This document shows positions 1 to 11,190 of a stretch of 64,000 nucleotides of DNA, one piece after another. Position numbers and translations under genes: made by a program. A model generated the notes under the pieces. The model was given only the letters and a program-made list of their open reading frames with translations, did not search any database and was not told the DNA's origin. The DNA lies in contig NW_019775544.1 in NCBI RefSeq assembly GCF_001039355.2, positions 174,010-238,009 on the forward strand. The letters run 5' to 3'. The DNA is from Lingula anatina. Lineage: Eukaryota; Brachiopoda; Lingulata; Lingulida; Lingulidae. The stretch's first letter is position 1. Each line of letters starts with the position of its first letter.

Positions 1-419
1 GAAATTTTCTCAACGGATTTGCAATGATATAAAAAATGACATTTTTGAAGAAAAAAGTCGGAATTCCGCCAAAAGACGGAAAAATCTCATGCCTGCTATA
101 TAAAGGTAAATAAAATATGCTGAAAAGCGAAAAAATGTTTTGTTTTGAGCTGATTTTCAGAAAAGTTGATCACTCCTTTGGGTTTCAAGACAAAAGGCCT
201 ATCAATTTTCCTTGAAATGTGCTATCATTATTGCATATATGCTGAAAAAAGTTTTGAAAAAATGGCCCTGTCATGTTGACTCAACCATTATTTATGAATA
301 TTAATTATTCCCATATTTGAACACAAAGGTAAAACGGTTTTCCAGTTATTGTGTTATCACTGAAAGTGCACAGCAAAGCCGGAGGTGAAGACATGCATTC
401 TGTGTCTGCACATAAAAAA
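1..419. repeat. right end of a TIR-type repeat, cut by the window edge
   Basis: This stretch resembles the right half of the element at 3169-4726: both have a region with a 'tggcc..atcatg/tcatgttga' core, a 'gttatca..gaaagtgcacagca' segment and an end reading 'gtgtctgcacataaaaaa'. No coding potential is seen. It is probably an older copy of the same non-autonomous DNA transposon family. Confidence 0.5.
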
Positions 420-649
420 TTCATTAAAGGTGCTTAGTGCAAAATAAAATAAATAATGATAATAATAATTAAAAAAGAAACTCTTACTTAAAACATTTTC
501 CTGGGTTAATGGCAATTTACCCTAAAGAACCAGTCCTTTTATCAAATAATGATTCCTAGTAAAATTGATACATGGGTCAAATAGCAAAGTAACAACAGAT
601 ATTGGTGATGGCTTAGTGCCCAGACATTAAAGTGTCTGACCATTAAAAA

Positions 650-688
650 ACTTGATTCAACTAGAGGATCAGAGAGTAAGCGCATTAA

Positions 689-725
<37 letters not shown>

Positions 726-1577
726 ACACCATCTCCAGTATTGTGCTTGACAAGCTCTACAAAATGCAATAAATAAAAGTTCTCAATTTTTTTGTAGAAT
801 ATAACAATTTATAACAAAACCGTGGGGAAAACTAAAAGGTTAAATCCAAGGTTACAGTAAAATTGTGAACATAAGACTTCCCATCCAAGTTCAATAGAAA
901 ATTTGGGAGTCTGAAAATGTGCCAGGTGCGTTTCATGGTAAAATTAGGTTCAAATTCAATGTCACAGTAAGATTATATATTTGTATATATATGACTTATC
1001 ATTCAAACTCAATAGTAACTATGAGTGTATCTCTGCCAGTTTTGGAGATATAAGGGCCAGAATATTTGCAAAGTGCAGTTCATCATGAAAAGTAGGTCAA
1101 AGGTCAATATCATGGTCACAGATTGCCATACCATCACGTGACTTCCTATTCAAGTTCAATAATAACTATGGGCATACCTCTGCCAGTTTTGGAGATATAA
1201 GGGCCTAAAAATTTGCAATGTTCATGGTGAAAAGTAAGTCAAACATCAATTTCAAGGTTTCAGTTAGATTGCCAGTACATGACTTCACATTCAAGTTCAA
1301 TTGTAACTATGGGCTTATATCTGCTAATTTTGGAGTATTTCACATTTTATTTTCATCACTGAATATTGCAATGTTATTTTTCTTGATATAGTGCAATTTC
1401 TAAACTGTACGGAAAAAAAATTGCAACAAACAGAAAGTATAGAGTTTTCAGTTCCGGAATCAAATGAATGCTTTTCCCATGAAAATGTATTGATTGACCC
1501 CAAACTCCCGAAGATAAAATCAGTCCTTAATTGTAACCCCTCACATTAAAATGAGAGCTTAGGCCAGCGTAGTTTCT
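650..1577 (+). repeat. dispersed repeat with ~125 bp internal monomers
   Basis: The repeat begins with 'ctagaggatcagagag', then an A-run (about 690-722) and 'gggacaccatctccagta'. This order recurs at 7733-7870 and in reverse at about 30490-30630. Positions 838-1345 hold about four degenerate ~125-150 bp monomers built on 'ggtcacagtaagattgccag', 'caagttcaatagtaact' and 'gtaggtcaaaggtca'. The same monomers occur at 9782-10400 and, reversed, at 30275-30425. No gene is seen. Confidence 0.7.
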
Positions 1578-2424
1578 GAAAATTGGCATAAATATATATA
1601 TATATTTTTTTTTTTTTTGCAGAAAATTCCCATTTTTAGAAAATTTGACATTTTCCCTAATGCCTTTGGTTTTGGAGATATTTAGCATTTCACTTTCAAA
1701 AGTTTTGGCAAGGATGCATTTCAACAAGCATCAAGCCTTGGACAATGCACTGACTGGGACCAAAAAAAAACAAAAAAAAAACAGGGAGTTTAAGATGAGA
1801 TTATATTGTACATATGTGACATAAATCCAAGAGATGGGGATACAAGCCCTTGTGGTCTAGGAGGAGAAGCAGTAATGGTGACTTGTTTCTGGCACCAGAC
1901 TACGGAGCCAGCATATGCTGGTGGTACTAATAAAAATAGGGAAATTGAAATAAAGTTTGTTTTTCATTCAATCTCAATCTTAGTTATTCAAGTAAAATTT
2001 TGAAAATTGGCATAAATATATATATATTTTTTTTTTTTTTTTTGCAGAAAATTCCCATTTTTAGAAAATTAGAAATTTTCCCTAATGCCTTCGGTTTTGG
2101 AGATATTTAGCATTTCACTTTCAAAATTTTGGCAAGGATGCGTTTCAACAAGCATCAAGCCTTGGATAATGCACTGACTGGGACCAAAAAAAAAAAAAAA
2201 AACAGGGAGTTTAAGATGAGATTACATTGTACATATGTGACATAAATCCAAGAGATGGGGATACAAGCCCTTGTGGTCTAGGAGGAGAAGCAGTAATGGT
2301 GACTTGTTTCTGGCACCAGACTACGGAGCCAGCATATGCTGGTGGTACTAATAAAAATAGGGAAACTGAAATAAAGTTTGTTTTTCATTCAATCTCAATC
2401 TTAGTTATTCAAGTAAAATTTTGA
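1578..2424. repeat. ~424 bp tandem duplication of a dispersed repeat
   Basis: Two nearly identical units, 1578-2001 and 2002-2424, start with 'gaaaattggcataaatata' and end with 'aagtaaaattttga'. Differences are mainly A/T-run lengths and a few point changes. Each unit holds the same 65-codon open frame (1806-2003 and 2227-2424). A diverged third copy lies at about 10714-11150. It looks like the 3' part of the longer repeat family that starts at 650. Confidence 0.8.
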
Positions 2425-2683
2425 ACTAAACTAGCTGACCAAGACACTCATCATATCAACTCTGACTGATAACAGATCATAGTAAACAAGATCACGCATG
2501 GGGGTAACAGCCATTGTCAATATGAACGAGATCAAATTATATACAGTCTCTGTAACTGTATGCATGTATAATATATCTGTATATTATTTATAAAACATTG
2601 TAGAAATTTACAGAAAAGAATGCTTCTATAGAAGGAAGGATTTTAACCACTGTGTTCCAGTATACCAACATGTAGATAGTTAC

Positions 2684-5600
2684 CTTTCCCCAGCCATAAA
2701 TATTTAGGTAATCTACTACAAGATCCACTGGACCAATTGAATCAAGGAACTTGCAAAAATCTGTTGAAAAGTTGCTAGATTTTAAGTTTTCTATTTTGGT
2801 GAGAACACCAGGCAACAGTTCTTTATACTCCTTGTGGTACGTTGGATGCCTATGGATTAGTTGGTTGCAATTGGGACATTGGCTCATCCTGAAATAAAAC
2901 ATATAAAATACAGAAAGCAGCACATAATGATGAACTTTCTACCTTACAAATTTAACAATTATCTAGTCAGGTACAAGAAAGTATTTCACATTAACTGATT
3001 GAACTAATTTGAGTTTCAAAATTTAGCACTGCGTAATAGTACACTGACAGACTTGAAATTAATTCTTTTTCTTATAATACAGAACATAAATCCTAAATAT
3101 GTAAAAATATTCATCCACAACAATATTAAAGGCATTATAATGATAAACTGATAATCCTTTTTTATGTACAGACACAGATGTGTCTGTACATATAGCCATC
3201 ACCTGCGTCTGTCGTCGCCGTCGCCGTGCACTTTTACCGATAACACGANGAAAAACAGTATAACTTTTGAAAAAATGGCCCGATCATGCTGATTTTCGAA
3301 CTCGACCTGTATTTTATGAATGTACATCAGTTCCATAAGTTTATTTTCACCAGTGAATATTGTACTTTTTGATATAGCGCAACTTGTAAACTACATGGAA
3401 AACAAAAATTGACACCACCTCCAGTGTTGCGCTTGACAAGCTCTGTAAAATGCACAAAGCAAGAGGTCTCTATATGGTTTTAGAATTAGAGAAGTTTTCA
3501 GTTTTGGCATCTAATGGCTGATTCTCCTGTGAAAATGCACCAATTGACCCAAACTCAGGAAGATGTAAGTTTGAAAAGACATGGTTTTTCTTCAATAGTC
3601 ACTATGGCAGCAGTGCCCAAAATAGTTTTTTTTCTCCAATTCTGATGCAATATTACATAATGCTTAACAGCATTATCAAAAACCAAGAATCTTTAATAAA
3701 ATATAAACATGGATTTTCAGAAAATGTGATTTGCAAAGGTCACCAAGCCCTTGGAAGTTCAAAGTCACACCTTGAATATGCCAAAATGTAAACAAGATAT
3801 AACTGTACTGAAATGAGTTTATTTCCATTTTCAACACTTTTTTCACATAAAACAAAAAAATCAAATTACTGTCATTTTCATATGGTCTACTAAGAAAATT
3901 GCTGACATAGGAAAAAATATGAATAGAACAATTTTAAATGTCCAATTAACTCCATCCTGAGATTCTGAACATAGTGAATGATTGAATTTGACAAACTGCA
4001 ATGATATGAGTTTATTTCTATTTTTGACACTTTATTACACAATACACAATAACAGGTTTACCATAATTTTTATATTATCAACTAACAATGTTGTTAAGAT
4101 GCAGAACACACTTTTACGTGTCTGATTAGTTCAAAAATGAGACTGTTAACATGCCGAAGAATAGAATCTGAGGAAAAACTACTCATATACAAAAAAGGCA
4201 TAACTTCATCAAAACCAATCAAGTTGATTTTCCAAGTTGATCTGTATTTTAGTAAGACTGATCTTTCTTGAGTTTCAAGCCAATAATGGGCCTATTGGTT
4301 TTCCTTGAAATGTGTTATCAGTGTTGCATATATATGCTGAGGAAAGGGAAAAAACTGCATAACTTTTCTAAAAATGGTACGATCAATCTAATTTTTTAAT
4401 TTAACCTGTGTAATATTAAGACTGATCACACCTGTGAGTTTCAAGACAATAGGCCTATCATTTTTTCCTTGAAATGTGTTATCAGCGTTGTATATATACT
4501 GAAAAAAAGGAAAAACAGCATAACTTTTTTAAAAAATGGTCCGATCCTGCTGATTTTTGTACTCAACCTGTATTTTTTGAATATTCATCAGTTCAAAAAG
4601 TTTGAAGACAAAAGGTAAAACATTTTTCCACTTATCATGTTATTGGTAAAAGTGCACAACAACGACGGTAATGGCAGATGCAGGTGATGGCTATATGTAC
4701 AGACACATTGTGTCTGTGCATAAAAAGTTATTTCCAAATAGGCAAGCATTTTTTTTCAATCCTGACAGGCACATTCCACAATAACTTTTTCAATGAAGCC
4801 TGTATACCTCTCATGAAGCCTCAAAATAACTGTGTTGGGCGGGAAAATTCATTGACAATATTAAAATCATTAAGAGTGGTTTAAAACAAAGTTTTTGCGA
4901 AATGAAACATTTCACCTGGTACTCTATAATAATTACGATATTATATCATTAGCTTTCCTTCAACTGTGAGCTTAACTGAAAAACTTATCATCTCATGATG
5001 AGGAAGGTAATAGGGATGCACATATATTATAACAGTGAGTAAATGCTGTATGATACTTAGTACTCACTCCTCAAACCAATCCTTCATCTCCTCAAGGCAG
5101 GATTCTGGTAAACACCATAAATGGCTATGCATCTTCCTCAACAGGCCCTGAACAATCATTTCACTTTGTTTCACAGCCTGCCTGTCTGAACTGTTGTCTT
5201 TGTCCCTCTGCCTATGAAGTTTCTGCACCAATTGAAGAACTCTTTTAAAGAAATCTGGGGGTGGAGCATATCCTCCTCTTCTGTGGGCACTGTTAGCATA
5301 TAAAGACAAAATTTTTAATGCTATGTTGTATTCTTCTTCAGAAAATGCAGCAATTATCAGAGGTGAAAACATATCAACAAGACTATTACATGAATCTTTT
5401 TTTGTTAGTATATCCAAGCAATCTCTCCACCTCTCTGTGGCACATAATCCTTCAACCACATGTTTGTGGTAAGGCTGTGGAGGCAACTTCAGTTCAGCAC
5501 AAAGTGCTAGGTATTCATCAAACAATTCATAGATAAGCTCCTGGTTTTCTTTAAAACCCAATCTTCCTAGTAAAGACAGGTACAACTGCAGCAAGACAAA

Positions 5601-6038
5601 ATGCTGAGAAGACTCCAAATGTTTCCTCGAGTATTGAACTAAAGAAGCCATGCCATCTGTGAATTGGTTGTTTTTGCAAATAGTGCCAGCAATAACATGT
5701 ACAGTTCCCTGTATGTGCTGCATTGCACGTTGATTTTCAAGCACCTGCAAAATCTTTTCATCAGTTCTTATTTCATTCAGTTTTTCTTTCCATTCGTGAA
5801 CAGTCAAAGCTTTATCTTCCTGGGATGGAAAGATAATGTCTTTACAAATGCCCTCAATGGAAGAAGTTTTATCACTTTTTATCTTGCAAGCCCCTGTTGA
5901 ATGAATCAGGCGAGTGCAAGTCACTTTAGTTATTTTTTCATAAATATTGTGGACATCTAATTTCCTTGGCCTCAAACTGCAGCCTTTTAGTACTGTGCCA
6001 ATAACTGATGAAGACAAAGCCTGTTTCAATCTAAACAT
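2684..6038 (-). CDS. PRORP: PRORP (mitochondrial RNase P catalytic subunit, MRPP3-like), 5' two coding exons only
   Basis: PRORP is the protein-only RNase P nuclease that cuts 5' leaders from mitochondrial tRNAs; in animals it works with TRMT10C and HSD17B10. Exon 1 is 5068-6038: about 324 codons with a basic, hydroxyl-rich N-terminus (MFRLKQALSSS) that suits a mitochondrial presequence, followed by the helical PPR region. Its donor is 'GGA|gtgagt' (5067-5066). Exon 2 is 2684-2888, after acceptor 'tttcag'. Joining them keeps frame and reads WFEE-MSQCPNCNQL, the CxxC half of the structural zinc site, and then the start of the NYN/metallonuclease domain (VDLVVDYLN), which keeps the first catalytic Asp. 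The donor 'AAG|gtaact' ends exon 2 at 2684. The remaining nuclease exons were not found in 1-2683 and should lie to the left. The 2.2 kb intron is full of repeats. A splice acceptor near 6080 suggests an upstream 5'UTR exon. The family assignment is strong. Confidence 0.88.
3169..4726. mobile_element. non-autonomous DNA transposon with ~80 bp TIRs in the PRORP intron
   Basis: The left end (3169-3248) and right end (about 4647-4726) are inverted copies of each other. Both contain 'gcaggtgatggctatatgta' and 'cagacaca..tgtgtctgt.cataaaaa'; the left end has the reverse complement. The outermost part is itself palindromic. The interior holds repeated motifs such as 'aaaaatggtccgatc..gctgattttt' but no long ORF. 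An N at 3249 lies at the inner edge of the left arm. The superfamily is not determined. Confidence 0.7.
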
Positions 6039-6182
6039 TGCTGACAGCTTACACCCTGGCTTTTTATCTGGATTCCAACCTGAAAAAATATTTTAACAAA
6101 TTTACCCATATAAGGTCACATGAAAAAGTATAGGTCAAGACACACCAACAAGTTTCAAGAATTCATGATAAGCGTTTGAAGT

Positions 6183-7050
6183 AGCACGAAAATTCATGCG
6201 CTATTGACAATTCTGATATTTACTGTCTGCTAACGCATGAAAGCAAAGGCCTCAAAAAGTTGGAAATGAAAACCAGTTGCCGAACCAAATTTTTATTTTA
6301 CATCTCATCTCCTCAACACGCACATTACTGGGAAGCCAACCAGTTTTCTCATCAACTAAGGTATCACTTTCCTTAAATTCATCTGTCTATCTATCAGTTT
6401 GACCGTCGTAAAATCTTACACCCGCTGAAACAGACGAAAACCAGGTCAAATCTACTCAGGTCATGATGCAACGGCCAGTAACCTACTGCGCATGAGCGGA
6501 ATTTATTTAAGGCTGAGTCTTCCAGTTGATTTTCACTATGTATCCATGACAATATAAACATATATTTTGAATGAAAAACGGTTGAAAATTCAATTTCACT
6601 GATTACATTTTCATCAATTCAGTGAAATGTGTCCGAAACGTAAAGAGCGGGTGATTTGCCTAGCGTTCCTCGTTCTGGCCGAGCACAGCATGTGGACCAC
6701 AACTTCCGCCCTTGCGCAGTAGGCTACTGGGGGTTGACCTGAGTAGATTTGACCTGGTTTTCGCCTGTTTATAACCGGTTTATGATTTTACAACGGTCAA
6801 ACTGGTAGATAGACAGTTGGATATTAGCAAAGTGGCAGCTCTGTTGATGGGAAAACTGGTTGACTTCACATTTATGTGCGTGTTAAGGAGATGAGATGTA
6901 AAATAAAAATTTGAGAGCTGCTGCACCGCTGCTGGTTTAGCCACTGGTTTTCATTTCCAACTTTTTGAGGCCTTTGCTTTCATGCGTAAGCACAGACAGT
7001 ACATATCAGAATCATCAATAGGAGTGCTAATGCATGAATTTTCGTGCTAA
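6183..7050. repeat. ~870 bp inverted repeat (foldback element) upstream of PRORP
   Basis: The left arm (about 6183-6500) and right arm (about 6710-7050) are inverted copies. For example 'tagcacgaaaattcatgcg' at 6183 pairs with 'gcatgaattttcgtgcta' near 7033, and 'aggtcaaatctactcaggtc' near 6440 pairs with 'gacctgagtagatttgacct' near 6736. A unique centre of about 210 bp separates them. The arms have diverged by scattered changes. No ORF is convincing. It is probably a foldback or MITE-type element, and it may include the PRORP promoter side. Confidence 0.8.
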
Positions 7051-7307
7051 TGATAAAGTTGTAGTTCAAATTATTGGCTGTGACAAATTGGCTCTGCATG
7101 GCTACAATATCCAAAATAGGTAAGCTCTGCTGTCACCTTGATCAGTTAATGAATCTTAAAAGTACTCTAAATTCTTTGAACATCACTACCTATCGGCTTT
7201 CTCCAGATGTCATTTTTAGGAAAATGATTGACAGCTACAGTACGAGCTCTTCAATCATTATTTTAAGGCGAAAGTGGGGTGTATGATATGCAACTAGACT
7301 ATCAATG

Positions 7308-7526
7308 GTATGAAAAAGTAAAAATGAGCAATTGTATCTTTCATGACCTGGAGGAGGTTAAAGAGAGACCTCGAGAGCTTTTCACATACTATCACAGAAG
7401 CACAGCCAGGTTTCTCTGTAACTGCTTTTAGGTCAGAAAGAAGATATTATATAATCGAGGTCTCTCTTTAATCTCCTCCAGGTCATGAAAGATACAATTG
7501 CTCCTTTTTACTTTTTCATACCATTT
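7308..7526. repeat. ~220 bp hairpin element
   Basis: The arm from 7308 ('ggtatgaaaaagtaaaaa') to about 7378 is the inverted copy of about 7455-7526 ('ctttttactttttcatacc'). The shared core includes 'caattgtatctttcatgacc' and 'gagagacctcga', with a short loop holding 'cagccaggtttctctgtaac'. It has a typical short MITE or foldback structure and no coding content. Confidence 0.8.
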
Positions 7527-7732
7527 TTGCCGGAGATTTTCATAAATTGCGCAATAAAAATTATATTCATCTTTTACTTTATGTAGGTATATCACAATCC
7601 GCTAGGGGCGCTACAGTAGTGCAGTGAAGTGTAAAACTGATATCGGCCTGCTGACAGCCCGCCTATGGCACCCCTTTTTTAAATCTCTCTTTTAGCGCCG
7701 CGTAAAAAAAAAACTTATACAAGCCATTAACT

Positions 7733-8080
7733 AAACTAGAGGATCAGAGAGGTGATACCGCCTCTGGATATTGTACCACCAGCTGGAGTAAGCGCATTTG
7801 TATGGAAACCCCCCTCAAAAAAAAGGGACACCACCACCAGTCTTTTGCTTGACAAGCTCTATAAAATGCAATAAACAAGAGTTTTCAAAATATGCAAAAA
7901 GAAAAAAAAAAAAAAAGAAAAAGAAAAAAAATTGAAAAAACATAACTGTTAAAACGGTCCAACTAAACAGATGTTCAAATTGACTTGTATTTTCCTAACA
8001 TTGATCACTCCTGTGATTTTCTAAACAGGAATATTATTTTTCCTTAAAATGTGTTATCAGTGTTGCATACTGACAAAAGA
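7733..8080 (+). repeat. copy of the dispersed repeat that also occurs at 650
   Basis: Shares 'aactagaggatcagagag', 'agtaagcgcatt' and 'gggacaccac.accagt' with 650-780, followed by 'cttgacaagctctataaaat'. It is interrupted at 8090 by the TIR element and seems to resume after 9781 with the ~125 bp monomers. Confidence 0.6.
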
Positions 8081-8089
8081 GAAAACCTA

Positions 8090-9781
8090 CAGGGGTCGAA
8101 ACAGACGGTCGCCCACTCGCCAATGCGACTTAGAAACGTCCCGGGCGACTACCTGTCAGGGGTACTGGTCCGTTTTGGCGACCGCTGAAAAGTGCCGAAC
8201 ATCGTTACCAAACCCACAGTCTGCGACGTTAAGCACTAGCCCAAGGCAATTGCCCTCCTAAAGTGGCACCGGGCTAGTAAAAAAGATGAAATTTTATTAA
8301 GCACTATCTGTAATTTTGAACCTATTTTAACACTCAGTAAGATTTCAAAAATATGAGTCGCCAGTCTTCTTTGTCCCTGCCTCTAATTTGACGTTTCTAG
8401 ATAGTATGATATGCCTCTCAGTTGAAAAAACTCACACCTAGCTCAAACTACTGAATATTGATTAGTTGCTATAAATAACTTCACTGTAGTTATTAATAGT
8501 AGCAGTCTGTCTGATCAGCGTGTCGGCATCTTTTTATTTGACCAGTTTGTTGTCATGACTACAAATTGCTGCCAATCAAGAAACTGGATCAGACCGGAAT
8601 TCTTTGGTACTAGCAACAGGTTTTGTCAAAACAACACTGTCTCCGAAGCAAGTGTAATGTATGCGTTATCTCATAGAACATTTAGGTTAGGACCACTTAG
8701 CAGACTGAGGGGTGGAGTATTTTATTTCCTTTTTTGTTTATATTTTTTATTTATAATTTTAATGTCCATGAGTAAATACATGGCTGTTATATAAATACCC
8801 TATGAACTATTCTTGACAATGTGGGATAGTTCAGTTTATGTCATGGCTACCCCTCCACACTTTGTCGTGGTAAAGTCCTTGAAAAGTTGTTTTTACAAAT
8901 ATATAACCAAAAGAATTGTTACCAAAATAATTGTAAGACGTTTGTTTAATTACCCTTACAACACCTATGTATTTTAAATTAGAAGTGGCATTATATACCA
9001 ATGTAATTGGAAATAAATTGTCAGAAAAGAGCCATTGTCAATAAAAAGAATAGGAATTTAAAAAAAGATTTTGATTGCATATAAAAAATGGAAAAAAGAT
9101 ATAATAAAAATATGAAAAGTAAGGGTAACTATACTCAGTATTACAAATTAAAAAAATATTTTTTTCAATATTAAAAGAATTGAATATATTTTTAATTAAT
9201 TTTACCACCCCATCAACTGGAAATTAACCTGATTGACTTTGTTATTCACTTGCTCTACTTCTATAATAAGGTTTATAAGAAAGTACAGTATGGTACCACA
9301 ACTCTTTACAGCATCTGCTTAAACTTTTTTAAATGAATTATTTAAATTGGGCTAGTGTTTTTTGGTTCGGGCTAGTAAAGTTTGAGAGAAGTTTTTTTCG
9401 TTTCGCGTTCAACCCCAGCAATTAAAATTAAATTAAATCTTTAAGATTAAAATATGGATATATGTAGAAGTTATATTTATTTCATAATAATTTTTTATAT
9501 ATCCATTTTATTTTTTACATATTATGATGATGATGAGCTAGCAGAGGAGGATGTGTACAAACAGTTGAAGGAACTGACTGGAATATGAATGTGTTTAGAT
9601 AATCATATAGAAATAAAAATGAATGTTAAACATGTATGCGTTTACGTTATATCTAGTAGCTTGAAACTACTAATTTTTAACGTAAAATTTTACGGACCAG
9701 TACTTCTTGGTACGGACCAGTACCTCTTACGTCCACTGGTCCGTATTGGCCAGTCCTGCCCAAATTCTGTTTTGACCCCTG
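8090..9781. mobile_element. 1.69 kb non-autonomous TIR transposon
   Basis: The left end 'CAGGGGTCGAAACAGA' (8090-8105) and right end 'TCTGTTTTGACCCCTG' (9766-9781) are inverted repeats with one mismatch in 16. Subterminal motifs also recur in inverted form, such as 'ctggtccgttttggc' on the left and 'tggtccgtattggccag' on the right. Older repeat sequence flanks it on both sides, which supports insertion. The CAGGGG start is hAT-like, but no clean 8 bp target duplication is visible. No transposase ORF is present. Confidence 0.7.
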
Positions 9782-10420
9782 AACCAAGGGACAACACTGG
9801 GCAGATCTCTGCTAGTTTTGAAGATATGAGGGGCAAGAAAATATGCAAAGTTCAGTTTGTGGTGAAAAAGTAGGTCAAAGGTCAATTTCAAGGTAACAGT
9901 ATATGACTTCCAATACAAGTTCAATAGTAACTATGGACATTTCTTTGCCAATTTTGGAGATATGGAGGCCAGGAAACATGCAAAGTGCAGTTCATCATAA
10001 ATAGTAGGTGGAAGGTCAAATTCAAGGTCACAGTAAGATTGCCAGTATATGACCCCCTATCCAAGTTCAACAGTAACTTTGAGCATATCTCTGCCAGTTT
10101 TGGAAATATAAGGGCTAGAAAATTTGCAAAGTTCAGTTTATGGTGAAAAGTAGGTCAAATGTCAATTTCAAGGTCACAGTAAGATTGCCAGTATATGACC
10201 CCCTATTCAAGTTCAATAGTAACTTTGAGCGTATCTCTGCTAGTTTTCGAGATATAAGGGCTGGAAAATTTGCAAAGTTCAGTTCATGGTGACAAGTAGG
10301 TCAAAGGTCAATGTCAAGGTCACAGTTAGATTACCAGTATAAGACTTCCTATTCAAGTTCAACAGTAACTATCAGTATCTCAGTTCAACAGTATCTCTGC
10401 TTATTTTGGAGTATTTCACT
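9782..10420 (+). repeat. array of ~125-150 bp monomers carrying AGGTCA motifs
   Basis: About four monomers built on 'aaggtcacagtaagattgcc', 'ttcaagttcaatagtaact', 'tctctgccagttttggagat' and 'gtaggtcaaaggtcaattt'. They are homologous to 838-1345. Perfect AGGTCA direct repeats spaced by one base (DR1) occur at 9872-9884 and 10298-10310. Copies at 10100-10180 have diverged. Confidence 0.75.
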
Positions 10421-11190
10421 ATTTATTTTCCCCACTGTGTATTGTAATTTTTGATAAAGCGCAACGTCTAAACCATATCGAAAACAAAAAAATGGACACC
10501 ACTTCCAGTATTGCACTCGACAAGTTCTGCAAAATTCAATAAACAAGAGGTCTCTAGCATTTACCATTCCAGAATTAGAGCAAGTTTTCAGTTTCGGTAT
10601 GTAATGGCTGCTTCTCCCTTGAAAATGCACCAATTGACCCCAAACTCCAGAAGATGAAAGGAGTCCCTAATTGTAACTCCTCACTATAATAGGAGAGCTT
10701 AAGTCTGTGTAGTTTCCAAAAATTGGCACAAACAAATATTTATTTGCAGAAAATTCCCATTTTTAGAAAATTTTGGCCTGTCTGACCTTGAAATAAAGGT
10801 CAAAAGTCAAATCCAAGGGCATATTTGGAATCTCCACATATGACTTTCGGTCAGGCTTCTGTAGTAATTTTTCCCATAATTCCTTTGGTTTGGGATATAT
10901 TTAGCATTGAATTTTCAAAAATTTTGACAAGGGTGCGTTTCAACAAGCGTCACGCCCAGGCCAATGCACCGACAGAGACAAAAAACCAGGGGGTTCAAGT
11001 TGAGATTATATGTGACCTAAATCCAAGAGATGGGGACACAGGTCCTTGCGGTCTAGGAGGAGAAGCGGTAACGGTGACTTGTTTCCGGCGCCCGACTGCG
11101 GAGCCGCAGGAGCCGGCGGAGCTGTATGAGACGGATCGGGACTAAAACCATGAGTACCGCCAGCGTACACGCTGGTGGTACTAATAAGCT
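10421..11190 (+). repeat. remainder of the same dispersed repeat, including a third copy of the 1578-2424 unit
   Basis: It contains 'ggacaccacttccagta', 'ccaattgaccccaaactcc', 'gaaaattcccatttttagaa' and 'aaatccaagagatgggga', in the same order as at 1430-2300. The frame equivalent to that at 1806 is still open here (10825-11145) but has diverged. I treat it as repeat rather than gene. Confidence 0.65.

Noticed and set aside
689-722. A-run as the poly(A) tail of a retroposed gene
   Set aside because: The flanking sequence continues the same repeat family on both sides; other copies have a short A-run at the same place, so it is an expanded simple repeat.
1806-2003. 65-codon ORF with a Cys/Gly-rich pattern as a small gene
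   Set aside because: It lies in a dispersed, tandemly duplicated repeat and has no start context or splice support; kept only as a finding on the repeat.
5318-5900. Plus-strand ORFs across the PRORP exon
   Set aside because: They are antisense to a clear coding exon and have no family likeness.
8555-8794. 79-codon ORF inside the TIR element as a transposase fragment
   Set aside because: No transposase motif is visible, and the rest of the element has no coding sequence.
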